Assembly (NCBI GenBank): GCA_965974465.1
Contig: CBHCMF010000001.1
Location: 24,782-88,781 of the forward strand
Direction: 5' to 3'
Length of the DNA: 64,000 bases
DNA from: Noviherbaspirillum sp965974465
Lineage (GTDB): Bacteria; Pseudomonadota; Gammaproteobacteria; Burkholderiales; Burkholderiaceae_D
The notes under the pieces: model-generated
What the model was told of the DNA's origin: nothing
Databases searched by the model: none
The model's input: the letters and a program-made list of their open reading frames with translations, nothing else
Position numbers and translations under genes: made by a program
Shown: positions 50,311 to 59,450 of the stretch, piece after piece
Layout of the letters: each line of letters begins with the position of its first letter
How positions within the stretch are numbered: the stretch's first letter is position 1

Positions 50311-53019
50311 ATGAATACCAACCTGAAAGCCTTGATCGCAAAACTGAACGCAACGACACGCCGCGCCATGGAGATGGCCGCGAATGTTGCGTTGTCGCGC
50401 ACGCATCACGAAGTCGATATCGAGCACGTCCTGCTGGAACTGATTGACCGGAGTGATTCTGATCTTGTCACCATATTTAAAGCCTACGGCGTGGATGTGC
50501 CTAAGCTACAGAAGGACTTGCTGAATAGTCTTGCGCAGTGCCGGACTGGTAATACCCGTAATCCAGTTTTGTCGCGCAATATCCCGCAGTGGCTTGAATC
50601 GGCATGGCTGTTGGCAAGCGTGAACTATGGTGCGACGCAGCTGCGTAGCGGTTTTTTACTCCTGAGTTTGGTTGCCGACGAGGAGATTGCGCATCTGATG
50701 AATGGCGCATGTTCCGCCCTCGACAGCCTGCCGGTCGACGATTTAAAAAGCAATTTGCCAGATATCCTTCGCATGTCGAAAGAAACCTGTGAGCACCCTG
50801 CCGCCAATGGCGCAACATCTGACGATGGGGCGAATGGCAGTGAGCCCGCTGCCCAGTCGGGCGGCAAGCCGACGCCGGCGCTGGACAAATACACTAATAA
50901 CCTGACGGCACAGGCCCTTGCAGGAAAAATCGATCCGGTGTTAGGCAGAGATACAGAGGTTCGGCAAATGATCGATATCTTGCTGCGCCGCCGTCAGAAC
51001 AACCCTATCCTCACGGGTGAGCCGGGCGTCGGAAAAACGGCGGTAGTTGAAGGACTAGCGCTTCGCATTGTGCAGGGCGACGTGCCGCCTGTGCTGCAAA
51101 ACGTCGTGTTGCGTTCCCTCGACTTGGGGCTGTTGCAGGCGGGTGCCAGTGTGAAAGGCGAGTTTGAAAGCCGGTTGCGTTCCGTTATCGATGAGGTGAA
51201 GTCAAGCCTAACGCCGATCATTCTGTTTATCGACGAGGCCCATACCATTATTGGCGCAGGTGGGCAGGCTGGGCAGAACGATGCAGCCAATTTGCTGAAG
51301 CCAGCGTTGGCACGCGGCGAATTGCGTACCATCGCGGCGACCACCTGGGCGGAGTACAAAAAATATTTCGAAAAGGATGCTGCGCTTGCTAGACGTTTCC
51401 AAGTCGTGAAAGTGGAAGAGCCTTCCGAAGATGCGGCCATTCAGATGGTACGTGGCATTGCGGACTCCATGGAAAAACATCACAAGGTACGCATTTTGGA
51501 CGAAGCAGTGGTTGATGCAGTAAAGATGTCCAGCCGCTATATTGTCGGCCGCCAGTTACCGGACAAGGCGATCAGCGTACTGGATACGGCATGTGCCCGT
51601 GTCGCCTTATCACGTGCGAGCACGCCAGCCGCTGTTGAAGATGTCACAAGATTGATCGAGAACATCGACCGCGAAACTGCTGCGCTTCGGAAAGAGCAAG
51701 ATCCGACACACGCAAAGCGGCTGGAGGAATTGGAAGCGCGCCGCATCTGTCTGGAGAAGGACCGTGCGTCACAGCATGCTGCATTTGAAGCGCAACGCGC
51801 GCTTGTCGAAGAGATCGCGACGTTGCGCAAAGAGCTTGTCGCAGCCATGGAGGTACAGGATGGCGCAGCAAAGGCAGCGAGCGGAAAGAAAAGCGATGCC
51901 GATGAACAATCCTTGACCGCGTTGCGGTCTGCCTTGCATGCCGCTCAGCAGAAGCTGCATGAACAGCATAAGACGCAACCGCTGATATACGATTGCGTCG
52001 ACGGTGCAACCATCGCTGAAGTGATCTCCGGTTGGACGGGAATTCCCTTGGGACGCATGGTGGCCAATGAGATCGATACCGTGCGTAATCTGAAGCAATT
52101 GCTGGAAGAGCGAGTGGTCGGACAGAGCCATGCATTGGAACTCATCAGCCAGCGTATTCAAATCGCCAAGGCAAGCCTGGAGGATCCGGGCAAGCCCAAA
52201 GGCGTCTTCCTGTTGGCGGGCCCTTCTGGCGTAGGAAAGACTGAGACTGCGTTGGCGTTGGCCGATACCCTGTACGGCGGTGAACGTAATCTTGTCGTCA
52301 TCAATATGTCCGAATACCAGGAGGCGCATAGCGTGTCGGGCCTGAAAGGATCGCCCCCTGGATATGTTGGTTATGGCGAAGGCGGCGTGCTGACCGAAGC
52401 CGTGAGACGCAAGCCCTACTCGGTGGTATTGCTCGACGAAGTAGAAAAAGCGCATCCCGATGTGCTCGAATTGTTCTTCCAGGTTTTTGATAAAGGCATT
52501 CTTGAGGATGCCGAAGGACGTGTCGTCGATTTCAAGAATACGATTATTATCTTGACCTCCAATGTCGGCACGGATCTGATCATGAAGGCGGTGGAGCATG
52601 GTGTGACCGTTGATGGAAAACAGCGGCCACCGACGCCGGAGGATCTGGCCGAATTGCTACGCAAGGACTTGCAGAAGACGTTCAAGCCCGCATTTCTCGG
52701 CCGCCTGTCGGTGATACCGTACTACCCGATCAATGATGAGGTGATGCGCTTGATCGTAGAACTCAAGATGAACAAGGTGAAACAGCGCTTGATGGCCAAT
52801 CATGGCGCCTCGCTTACCTACAATGACGCCTTGATTGAAATGATCGTTTCTCGCTGCACGGAAGTGGACAGCGGTGCACGCGATGCTGACACCATTATTT
52901 CCAAGTCGGTACTGTCACAGATGTCCGGTGAGGTGTTGGCGAGGATGGCGCAGGGGCAATCGGTCCAGTCTGTTGCGCTAAAGGTAAAGAAAAATAAGTT
53001 GGTCGCAGTCGTGCAGTAA
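50311..53019 (+). CDS. clpV: Type VI secretion ATPase ClpV (TssH)
   Basis: ATG at 50311 gives 902 residues and starts with the ClpV N-domain (TTRRAMEMAANVALSRTHHE, which grips the TssC N-terminus); an upstream 34-codon extension is rejected. Two AAA+ domains are visible: Walker A GEPGVGKTAVV (about 236) and GPSGVGKTETA (about 636), Walker B FIDEAHT and LLDEVEK, with a coiled middle domain between. It disassembles contracted TssB/TssC sheath. It is the last gene of the rightward arm; the 124-bp repeat follows 29 bases later. Confidence 0.95.
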   Translation: MNTNLKALIAKLNATTRRAMEMAANVALSRTHHEVDIEHVLLELIDRSDSDLVTIFKAYGVDVPKLQKDLLNSLAQCRTGNTRNPVLSRNIPQWLESAWLLASVNYGATQLRSGFLLLSLVADEEIAHLMNGACSALDSLPVDDLKSNLPDILRMSKETCEHPAANGATSDDGANGSEPAAQSGGKPTPALDKYTNNLTAQALAGKIDPVLGRDTEVRQMIDILLRRRQNNPILTGEPGVGKTAVVEGLALRIVQGDVPPVLQNVVLRSLDLGLLQAGASVKGEFESRLRSVIDEVKSSLTPIILFIDEAHTIIGAGGQAGQNDAANLLKPALARGELRTIAATTWAEYKKYFEKDAALARRFQVVKVEEPSEDAAIQMVRGIADSMEKHHKVRILDEAVVDAVKMSSRYIVGRQLPDKAISVLDTACARVALSRASTPAAVEDVTRLIENIDRETAALRKEQDPTHAKRLEELEARRICLEKDRASQHAAFEAQRALVEEIATLRKELVAAMEVQDGAAKAASGKKSDADEQSLTALRSALHAAQQKLHEQHKTQPLIYDCVDGATIAEVISGWTGIPLGRMVANEIDTVRNLKQLLEERVVGQSHALELISQRIQIAKASLEDPGKPKGVFLLAGPSGVGKTETALALADTLYGGERNLVVINMSEYQEAHSVSGLKGSPPGYVGYGEGGVLTEAVRRKPYSVVLLDEVEKAHPDVLELFFQVFDKGILEDAEGRVVDFKNTIIILTSNVGTDLIMKAVEHGVTVDGKQRPPTPEDLAELLRKDLQKTFKPAFLGRLSVIPYYPINDEVMRLIVELKMNKVKQRLMANHGASLTYNDALIEMIVSRCTEVDSGARDADTIISKSVLSQMSGEVLARMAQGQSVQSVALKVKKNKLVAVVQ

Positions 53020-53048
53020 TGCTACGAGGGAAAGGAGCTTCCTTTCCC

Positions 53049-53172
53049 TCGAGCTATTTGCCTGTGTATGAAAGAGAGGCCATCCCGGGCCTGCGATGCT
53101 CACCGTAGTTCACGTACGGTGGTGCTTCTCGGCCCGATTGGCCGCCCTTTCACACACAATCAAACCGCTCTA
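53049..53172. repeat. Fold-back repeat, 124 bp (copy 1)
   Basis: Roughly 85% identical to the 124-bp copy at 60081, with two compensating single-base indels. Nested stems span the element: ends (T)CGAGC.ATTTGCCTGTG ... AATCAAACCGCTCTA, then CGGGCC/GGCCCG and an inner ACCGTA/TACGGT. It lies between the convergent genes clpV and icmF, so it may work as a two-way terminator as well as being a mobile repeat. Confidence 0.75.
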
Positions 53173-53199
53173 TGCGTGATCGCTTATCTCGGAGAAGCA

Positions 53200-56100
53200 T
53201 TACATATTCCGGCGATACTGACCGCCGACTTCGAACAATGCATTGCTGATTTGCCCCAGCGAGCACACACGCACGGCGTCCATCAAGATCGTGAACACGT
53301 TTTCATCTTTGATCACCGCCTCTCGCAGCTTCTCTAGAAATACTGGGGCTCGCGCCGCATTGCGTGTGTGGAATTCAGCAAGGCGCTTGAGCTGGGACTG
53401 TTTTTCTTCTTCGGTTGAGCGAGCTAGTTCCAACGACTGTGGTGTGGCATCGCCCTTCGGATTGCGGAAGGTGTTGACGCCGACAATGGGCAAGGTGCCG
53501 TCGTGCTTTAACTGCTCGTAATACATCGACTCTTCCTGAATCTTGCCGCGTTGGTAGCCAGTTTCCATCGCGCCCAAGACGCCGCCGCGCTCAGAGATAC
53601 GTTCGAATTCTTGCAATACCGCTTCTTCCACTAGGTCGGTCAGTTCCTCAATGATAAAAGAACCTTGGTTGGGGTTCTCGTTCTTTGCCAAGCCCCATTC
53701 GCGGTTGATAATCAGTTGGATCGCCAAGGCTCGACGTACCGATTCATCAGTCGGTGTAGTAATCGCTTCGTCATACGCATTGGTGTGCAGTGAATTGCAG
53801 TTGTCGTAGATCGCGATCAAAGCCTGCAACGTGGTGCGAATGTCGTTGAAATCGATTTCCTGCGCGTGTAGTGAACGACCGGAGGTCTGGATGTGGTACT
53901 TCAGCTTTTGCGAGCGTTCGTTGGCCCTGTACTTGTCACGCATCGTTACCGCCCAGATGCGACGCGCCACCCGCCCCAGTACCGTATATTCCGGATCCAT
54001 TCCATTGCTGAAGAAGAACGAAAGGTTCGGCGCGAAATCGTCGATGTGCATGCCGCGCGCCAGATAGGCTTCGACGAAAGTGAAACCGTTCGAGAGTGTA
54101 AACGCCAGTTGTGAAATCGGGTTCGCACCGGCTTCGGCGATGTGGTATCCGGAGATGGAGACTGAATAGAAATTGCGTACTTGATTCTGGATAAAGTACT
54201 CCTGAATGTCGCCCATTACCTTGAGCGAAAACTCGGTGGAAAAGATGCAGGTATTCTGGCCCTGATCTTCTTTCAAGATGTCTGCCTGTACAGTACCGCG
54301 CACATTCTGCAGCACCCAGGAACGGATCTTTTGCGCTTCCTCATTGGTTGGCGCACGTTTGTTGTCGATGCGGAATTGGTCTATTTGCTGGTCGATGGCG
54401 GTGTTCATGAACATCGCGAGGATGGTGGGCGCAGGGCCGTTGATGGTCATGGATACCGATGTCGTAGGCGCGCACAAGTCGAAGCCGTCGTAGAGCGCCT
54501 TCATGTCGTCCAGAGTGGCAATCGACACGCCGGCGTTACCGGTCTTGCCGTAGATGTCGGGACGGGATGCGGGATCGGCACCATATAGTGTCACGGAATC
54601 GAAAGCGGTGGACAGACGCTTTGCCTCCATGCCTTCGGACACCAGCTTGAAGCGGCGGTTGGTGCGGAATGCATCTCCCTCGCCGGCGAACATGCGGGTC
54701 GGATCTTCATTTTCACGCTTGAAAGCGAATACGCCGGCGGTATAAGGGAAGGCGCCAGGTACGTTCTCCAGCATCTGCCAGCGCAGGATTTCGCCGTGAT
54801 CTTCGAACTTTGGTAGCGCCACTTTGCGGATTGTCGTGCCAGACAGCGTCTTCTGTGTGAGGCGCGTGCGAATTTCCTTGTCGCGGATTTTCATCACGTA
54901 ATCGTCGCCAGCATAGGCCGCCTTCATGTCGGGCCACATCATGAGCAGCTTTTTCGCGTTGAGATCGAGCTGATTGTCGCGTTCGATAATCAAGTCATCG
55001 ATGTCTGCCTGCCTACCGCAGGCAGCAAGCATGCGCTTGGATTCTTGCAACTGTTGGCGCTCGCGGGCCAGCTTTACCTGTTTTGCGGTTGTCCTGTGAT
55101 AGTTGCGCACCGTATCGGCAATGTCAGCGAGATAGCGTGCGCGTGCAGGCGGTACGATTGCATTCCTGCCAGATGAAAAACGCACATTTACTGAAGTCAG
55201 CTTGCCCGGTTTTGCCTTTAGACCATACTCAACCAGTTTCGGTAACAAGCCTTGATACAAGGCGGTCACACCGTCGTCATTGAAGCGCGATGCTTGTGTG
55301 CCGAAGACGGGCATGTCTTCCGGCCTCTGGTTGAACTGCTCGTGGTTGCGCTGGTATTGTTTGGCTACATCGCGCAAGGCGTCTTGTGCCCCTTTCCGAT
55401 CGAATTTGTTGATGGCAACGACATCGGCAAAGTCGAGCATGTCGATCTTTTCCAATTGCGATGCGGCACCGAATTCCGGGGTCATCACATACATGGAGAG
55501 GTCGACATGCGGCACGATGGCCGCGTCGCCCTGGCCGATGCCGGAGGTCTCGATAATGATGAGATCGAAGCCTGCTACCTTGCAGGCGGCAATCACCTCC
55601 GGCAAAGCTTGTGAGATCTCGGCGCCCGCATCGCGCGTTGCGAGCGAACGCATGAATACACGGGATTGGCCGTTCCACGGATGGATGGCATTCATGCGAA
55701 TACGGTCCCCGAGTAGTGCGCCCCCGGATTTGCGACGCGACGGGTCGATCGATATCACCGCAATGTGCAAGGTATCGTCCTGGTCGAGACGAAGACGGCG
55801 GATCAGTTCGTCAGTCAGTGAGGATTTACCTGCGCCACCAGTGCCTGTGATACCGAGTACCGGGATCTTGATGGCGTTGGCGGCTTTGTGCAATGCAGAT
55901 TGGAGTTCCTTGGATGCTTTCTCGTTTTCCAAAGCGGTGATTAGTTGTGCAAGCGGACGTTGCCGCTCGACGATGCTGTCTTTGATCAATGCATCCAGTG
56001 ATGTCGGGGCGTAGGGTGACAGGTCGATGTCGCATGCCTGGATCATCGATAGGATCATGCCCCTCAATCCCATGCGCAGGCCATCTTCCGGACTGAAGAT

Positions 56101-56478
56101 GCGTGCCACGCCGTAGGCATGCAGGTCTGTAATCTCACTTGGCACGATCACGCCACCGCCGCCGCCAAACACTTTGATGTGCATGCCACCGCGCTGCTTG
56201 AGCAGGTCGATCATATATTTGAAGTATTCGACGTGTCCGCCCTGATAGCTGGAGATGGCGATGCCTTGTACATCTTCCTGTAGAGCTGCGGTAACGACCT
56301 CGTCGACTGAGCGGTTGTGGCCGAGATGAATGACTTCCGCGCCGTTAGCCATCAGAAGGCGGCGCATGATGTTGATCGATGCATCGTGGCCGTCGAATAG
56401 CGACGTTGCCGTAATGAATCGAACCTTGCTGGCGAGTTTGTATTCGGTGAGCTTTGGGGCGATGGAAAGGTCAGTCAT
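53200..56478 (-). CDS. icmF: Fused isobutyryl-CoA mutase IcmF (B12 domain, GTPase chaperone, mutase)
   Basis: The 1092-residue protein interconverts isobutyryl-CoA and n-butyryl-CoA (and related acyl-CoAs) with adenosylcobalamin. Order: B12-binding domain (about 15-145, with LFDGHDASINIMRRL holding the cobalt-ligating His), MeaI-type GTPase chaperone (about 200-420, P-loop GITGTGGAGKSS at about 209-220, VAINKFDRK), and the mutase TIM-barrel domain (about 560-1090, GNAGVSIATLDDMKALYDGF, SISGYHIAEAGANPISQLAF). The single-chain fusion is the IcmF hallmark, as opposed to separate MutA/MutB plus MeaB. GAGG precedes the ATG. A LiuR-like dyad lies 55-70 bases upstream. Confidence 0.95.
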   Translation of the reverse strand: MTDLSIAPKLTEYKLASKVRFITATSLFDGHDASINIMRRLLMANGAEVIHLGHNRSVDEVVTAALQEDVQGIAISSYQGGHVEYFKYMIDLLKQRGGMHIKVFGGGGGVIVPSEITDLHAYGVARIFSPEDGLRMGLRGMILSMIQACDIDLSPYAPTSLDALIKDSIVERQRPLAQLITALENEKASKELQSALHKAANAIKIPVLGITGTGGAGKSSLTDELIRRLRLDQDDTLHIAVISIDPSRRKSGGALLGDRIRMNAIHPWNGQSRVFMRSLATRDAGAEISQALPEVIAACKVAGFDLIIIETSGIGQGDAAIVPHVDLSMYVMTPEFGAASQLEKIDMLDFADVVAINKFDRKGAQDALRDVAKQYQRNHEQFNQRPEDMPVFGTQASRFNDDGVTALYQGLLPKLVEYGLKAKPGKLTSVNVRFSSGRNAIVPPARARYLADIADTVRNYHRTTAKQVKLARERQQLQESKRMLAACGRQADIDDLIIERDNQLDLNAKKLLMMWPDMKAAYAGDDYVMKIRDKEIRTRLTQKTLSGTTIRKVALPKFEDHGEILRWQMLENVPGAFPYTAGVFAFKRENEDPTRMFAGEGDAFRTNRRFKLVSEGMEAKRLSTAFDSVTLYGADPASRPDIYGKTGNAGVSIATLDDMKALYDGFDLCAPTTSVSMTINGPAPTILAMFMNTAIDQQIDQFRIDNKRAPTNEEAQKIRSWVLQNVRGTVQADILKEDQGQNTCIFSTEFSLKVMGDIQEYFIQNQVRNFYSVSISGYHIAEAGANPISQLAFTLSNGFTFVEAYLARGMHIDDFAPNLSFFFSNGMDPEYTVLGRVARRIWAVTMRDKYRANERSQKLKYHIQTSGRSLHAQEIDFNDIRTTLQALIAIYDNCNSLHTNAYDEAITTPTDESVRRALAIQLIINREWGLAKNENPNQGSFIIEELTDLVEEAVLQEFERISERGGVLGAMETGYQRGKIQEESMYYEQLKHDGTLPIVGVNTFRNPKGDATPQSLELARSTEEEKQSQLKRLAEFHTRNAARAPVFLEKLREAVIKDENVFTILMDAVRVCSLGQISNALFEVGGQYRRNM

Positions 56479-56532
56479 GGATTACCTCTTTGTTATCGCT
56501 GTCGGTGCTGGCAGTCTATGCCAAGAATGACG

Positions 56533-56548
56533 TTTACGTTAACGTCAA
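56533..56548 (-). promoter_or_regulatory. Candidate LiuR-type operator upstream of icmF
   Basis: TTTACGTTAACGTCAA is a 16-bp dyad (7 of 8 positions symmetric). It resembles, from memory, sites bound by MerR-family regulators of branched-chain amino acid catabolism (LiuR, TTTACGT/ACGTAAA type). Its position 55-70 bases before the icmF start fits an operator. Isobutyryl-CoA comes from valine, which makes the link sensible; no liuR gene is in the window. Confidence 0.5.
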
Positions 56549-56620
56549 TATAATGTGGCGTCAATTGGGCCTCTGGGCGTAATTTCAACTTGGTTCGGCC
56601 ACCTGCAGTAACTCAGGGCA

Positions 56621-56773
56621 TCATCGGCAGACGCAAGGCTTGGATGCCAGAATAAAAATCAGACCGGAAGTCGAAGTGTATTTGTCGTCAAGTTTGACGG
56701 AAGCCAGGGAGGCAACGCCGCGCTGGGCGGCGTCAACCAATCCGGCAGAGATAGGTGCCGTATCGGTGTGCAT
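56621..56773 (-). pseudogene. Remnant of an indolepyruvate ferredoxin oxidoreductase N-terminus
   Basis: A 50-codon frame (ATG at 56773, TGA at 56621) encodes MHTDTAPISAGLVDAAQRGV and then SVKLDDKYTSTSGLIFILAS. The L-D-D-K-Y-T-x-x-S-G-x-x-(F/Y)-(L/I) stretch after a short variable N-terminus matches, from memory, the beginning of the large fused indolepyruvate ferredoxin oxidoreductase of Burkholderiales. It then leaves the match (KPCVCR stop) and the rest of the roughly 1100-codon gene is missing. It probably remains from a deletion. The chance that it is an unrelated small gene cannot be excluded. Confidence 0.5.
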
Positions 56774-56871
56774 GAAATTGTCTCTAAATTTGTCATTTAG
56801 ATAGCGTCAGGCCTTGTGCCGTCGGGTAAGACGGAGTGGAGTCGGACTGCAGGACCGTTGTGACAGTCTTC

Positions 56872-56900
56872 GTCGCCATATCGGCTAGCGATATGGCGAC
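56872..56900. other. 12-bp perfect inverted repeat
   Basis: GTCGCCATATCG and CGATATGGCGAC are exact complements around GCTAG. It lies 111 bases downstream of the LysR gene's stop (minus strand) and about 100 bases upstream of the oxidoreductase remnant. No T-run follows on either strand, so it may be a regulator site or a stable hairpin. Nothing else is recognised between 56549 and 57010 apart from the remnant and a small dyad (TCTAAAT/ATTTAGA) at 56783-56801. Confidence 0.5.
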
Positions 56901-57010
56901 AGGATGAAGTGTAGGCTTGTTGGCAGGGAAGAAGAAATACGGAATGTGGATAGGGATATAAGGAAAAACGATACCCTACTTTATATCGTCAACAAGCAAG
57001 ACAGGAGAGT

Positions 57011-57940
57011 CTACGGTGTGCGAGCCCCCAGCCAGCGCCCGCTGCGGCAAAGCTCGCCGCTGACTTCCACTACCAGCCGTGCTACAGCGGCGGCGGCATT
57101 GGTCAGTGGAATATTCTTCGACGAGCACAGCACCACCGTGCGTGAAATGTTACTCCCGCTAATTGCGTGCGCGATTATCTCGCCGCGCTCGATTTCGGAC
57201 AGTACGGGTGCGACCGGCAGAATCGTGGCACCGATATCGGCCAGCAGTGCCGATTTCAGAATCGCGACGGAGTTGATGTCGATGATATGGTCGATCGCCA
57301 GCCCGGCCGCTTGCACGATGCGCTCGATACGAGGTCGCACACCATGCTGCAGGCCGGGCAGGATCAGAGGTGCCTGTATTGCTTTTGCTAGTGGAATAGA
57401 TTTGCGCTGTACCGCGAAGCGTGAGTTGGTGCGCGTGATAAACATCAGGTTTTCCTCCACCAGCGGTGTGATGGCGAAGGGGCCGAGTTGGCCGTCATCG
57501 AATAGCACGGCTAGGTTGATGCGGCCTGACTTCAATTGCTCGATCAGATTGCCTGACAATTCCTCCGTCAATTGCAGTGAAATTTCCGGATAGGTTTCGC
57601 GTACTGCGGTCAGCAAGGGCAAGGCTAGCGCGCCCGATACACTTTGTGGAATGCCAAGTGCAACCGTTCCCGCAGGTTTGTCGGTCGATTGCGCCACCGC
57701 CCACTTGGCGTCGTCCACTTGCTTTAGGATCGCTTGTGCGTGTTCATAGAATGTCTTGCCAGCATCCGTCGACATCACTCCTTGTGCAGAGCGGTGCAGC
57801 AGCTGCGCACCAAGTTCGTCTTCTAATTGTTGGATCTGTTGTGTCAACGCTGGTTGTGCGACATGCAGTACACGTGCAGCGCGTGACAGCGAGCCGTGAT
57901 CGACAATGGCGACGAAGTAGCGGAGTTGGCGGAGTTCCAT
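57011..57940 (-). CDS. LysR family transcriptional regulator
   Basis: The 309-residue protein has an N-terminal winged helix (MELRQLRYFVAIVDHGSLSR, AARVLHVAQPALTQQIQQLE) and a periplasmic-binding-like effector domain (about 90-300). The P-A-L-T-Q-Q-I helix and the GTVALGIPQSVSGALALPLL opening resemble the NAC/CynR branch, whose members often respond to small nitrogen or carboxylate compounds. Its target is unknown; the genes at 56621 (remnant) and 57950 are on the same strand on either side, so it is not divergent from a clear target gene. Confidence 0.9.
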   Translation of the reverse strand: MELRQLRYFVAIVDHGSLSRAARVLHVAQPALTQQIQQLEDELGAQLLHRSAQGVMSTDAGKTFYEHAQAILKQVDDAKWAVAQSTDKPAGTVALGIPQSVSGALALPLLTAVRETYPEISLQLTEELSGNLIEQLKSGRINLAVLFDDGQLGPFAITPLVEENLMFITRTNSRFAVQRKSIPLAKAIQAPLILPGLQHGVRPRIERIVQAAGLAIDHIIDINSVAILKSALLADIGATILPVAPVLSEIERGEIIAHAISGSNISRTVVLCSSKNIPLTNAAAAVARLVVEVSGELCRSGRWLGARTP

Positions 57941-57949
57941 GGCGCTGTA

Positions 57950-58396
57950 TTAGATCACGGGCTTGATCGCCTTGTGCTCGATGTAGGAAGAAAGAATCAG
58001 CGAGGTCGACGTTACGCCACAGCGTGTCAGTTCGACAATGACCCTTTCCAGTTCGGTGACCGATGACGCAACGACTTTGACAATGCTGCAATCGTCGCCG
58101 GTAATCGAATGGCATTCGACAATTTGCGGCACTTGGGCGGCGACCACCTCCACCGGCGTTTCATGACTGCGCTTGGAGACGCGGATGAATGCCGTGATGC
58201 CGTAGCCGAGTGCGGACGGATTCACGCGCGCATGGTAGCCGGCGATCACTCCCGCTGCTTCCATTCGCTTGACCCGTTCTGCCACCGCTGGCTGACTCAT
58301 GTGGATGCGGCGCCCAATTTCGGCCAGCGTGGTGCGGGCGTCAGCTTGCAAAATCTCGAGAATCTTGCCATCCATCGCATCGAATTCAATTTTCAC
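57950..58396 (-). CDS. Lrp/AsnC family transcriptional regulator
   Basis: The 148-residue protein starts at a GTG with GGGAGG upstream. It has an N-terminal helix-turn-helix (LQADARTTLAEIGRRIHMSQ then PAVAERVKRMEAAGVIAGY) and a C-terminal RAM/ACT-like domain for amino acid sensing. It lies 122 bases from a divergent EamA exporter followed by a LysE exporter, the usual control setting for amino acid efflux, so it probably controls one or both (inference). The upstream gap is AT-rich. Confidence 0.92.
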   Translation of the reverse strand: MKIEFDAMDGKILEILQADARTTLAEIGRRIHMSQPAVAERVKRMEAAGVIAGYHARVNPSALGYGITAFIRVSKRSHETPVEVVAAQVPQIVECHSITGDDCSIVKVVASSVTELERVIVELTRCGVTSTSLILSSYIEHKAIKPVI

Positions 58397-58517
58397 GGTA
58401 AATCCTCCCTATTTCGATTAAAGCACAACTTTACAGGCTGTTTTGCCTTGTATTGTCTATTCAAAATGCAATTTGTGGGGCATACACTAATTTATAGAAA
58501 ATGAACAAGAAGGCGCC

Positions 58518-59432
58518 ATGCGAACACTTCCCAAACTTGTGCTGCTTGCTCTGCTAACGGTCTACTTCGTGTGGGGCTCGACTTATCTGGCAAATCATTT
58601 CGCGCTAATTTCTTTCCCGCCCTTCCTTTTGGTGGGAACGCGTTTCGCTGCAGCGGGAGGCTTGTTATTTCTTTGGTTGAAGTTGCGCGGAGCGCCGAGT
58701 CCGACGCTGCGGCAATGGCGTGATGGTGGCATCGTCGGCGTCTTACTGCTCGGCGGTATGGGGCTAACGGCATTGGCACAGCACTATGTCTCTTCTGGCC
58801 TGACGGCGGTATTTGTCGCCGGTGCGCCCCTGATGTTTGCACTGTGGAGTGGCCTGTTCGGCGAGTGGCCCGGACCGCGTGAATGGGCAGGTATCCTGAT
58901 TGGATTCACTGGCGTCGCGCTGTTGGCTGGCGGAGGGGAATTTGCCGCGCGGCCGATCGGGGCCATCGCCATAACAGCTGGGGTTGCCTGCTGGACCTTT
59001 GGTTCTGTCCTAGCAAAAAAGAAGTTGGCACTTGCTCCTGGCGCAATGGGCTTTGCCAGCGAGATGTTGCTCGGTGGCATATGCTTGTTCGGTATGGGGT
59101 GGCTGCAGGGAGAACGTTTTGACGCAGGGTTCGACATGCGCGCTGGTCTGGCATGGATTTATCTCGTGACCGCCGGCTCAATCGCCGCATTCTCCGCCTA
59201 CATGTATTTGCTATCGAAGGTCTCTCCCGCGTTGGCGGCGAGCTATGCCTACGTTAATCCTGTCGTCGCGGTACTGCTCGGCGTATGGCTGGCGGATGAA
59301 TCGATCGGTGTGCGTGAACTGATTGCGATGGTGATCATTCTGGGGAGTGTGGTCGCGCTGACGACATCCCGGGGAAATACCAAAGCGCGTGCTGGGTCAC
59401 GTGCGGAAACAGCAACGGCTTCTACAAACTGA
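58518..59432 (+). CDS. EamA/YedA-type drug/metabolite exporter
   Basis: This 304-residue, ten-helix protein opens with LLALLTVYFVWGSTYLANHF and has GTRFAAAGGLLFLWLKLRGA, QHYVSSGLTAVFVAGAPLMF and SKVSPALAASYAYVNPVVAV then LLGVWLADE, the duplicated EamA repeat pattern of YedA. Such proteins export amino acids or other small metabolites. AAGG precedes the ATG. It is 18 bases upstream of a LysE-family gene on the same strand and divergent from the AsnC regulator. Confidence 0.92.
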   Translation: MRTLPKLVLLALLTVYFVWGSTYLANHFALISFPPFLLVGTRFAAAGGLLFLWLKLRGAPSPTLRQWRDGGIVGVLLLGGMGLTALAQHYVSSGLTAVFVAGAPLMFALWSGLFGEWPGPREWAGILIGFTGVALLAGGGEFAARPIGAIAITAGVACWTFGSVLAKKKLALAPGAMGFASEMLLGGICLFGMGWLQGERFDAGFDMRAGLAWIYLVTAGSIAAFSAYMYLLSKVSPALAASYAYVNPVVAVLLGVWLADESIGVRELIAMVIILGSVVALTTSRGNTKARAGSRAETATASTN

Positions 59433-59450
59433 ATTACCTTGGAGAACATG

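Noticed and set aside
51769..52599. 276-codon minus-strand frame inside clpV
   Set aside because: Antisense shadow; both AAA+ domains of clpV lie on the plus strand here.
53068..53337. 89-codon plus-strand frame after clpV
   Set aside because: It runs through the 124-bp repeat and into the 3' end of icmF on the other strand; no protein similarity is expected.
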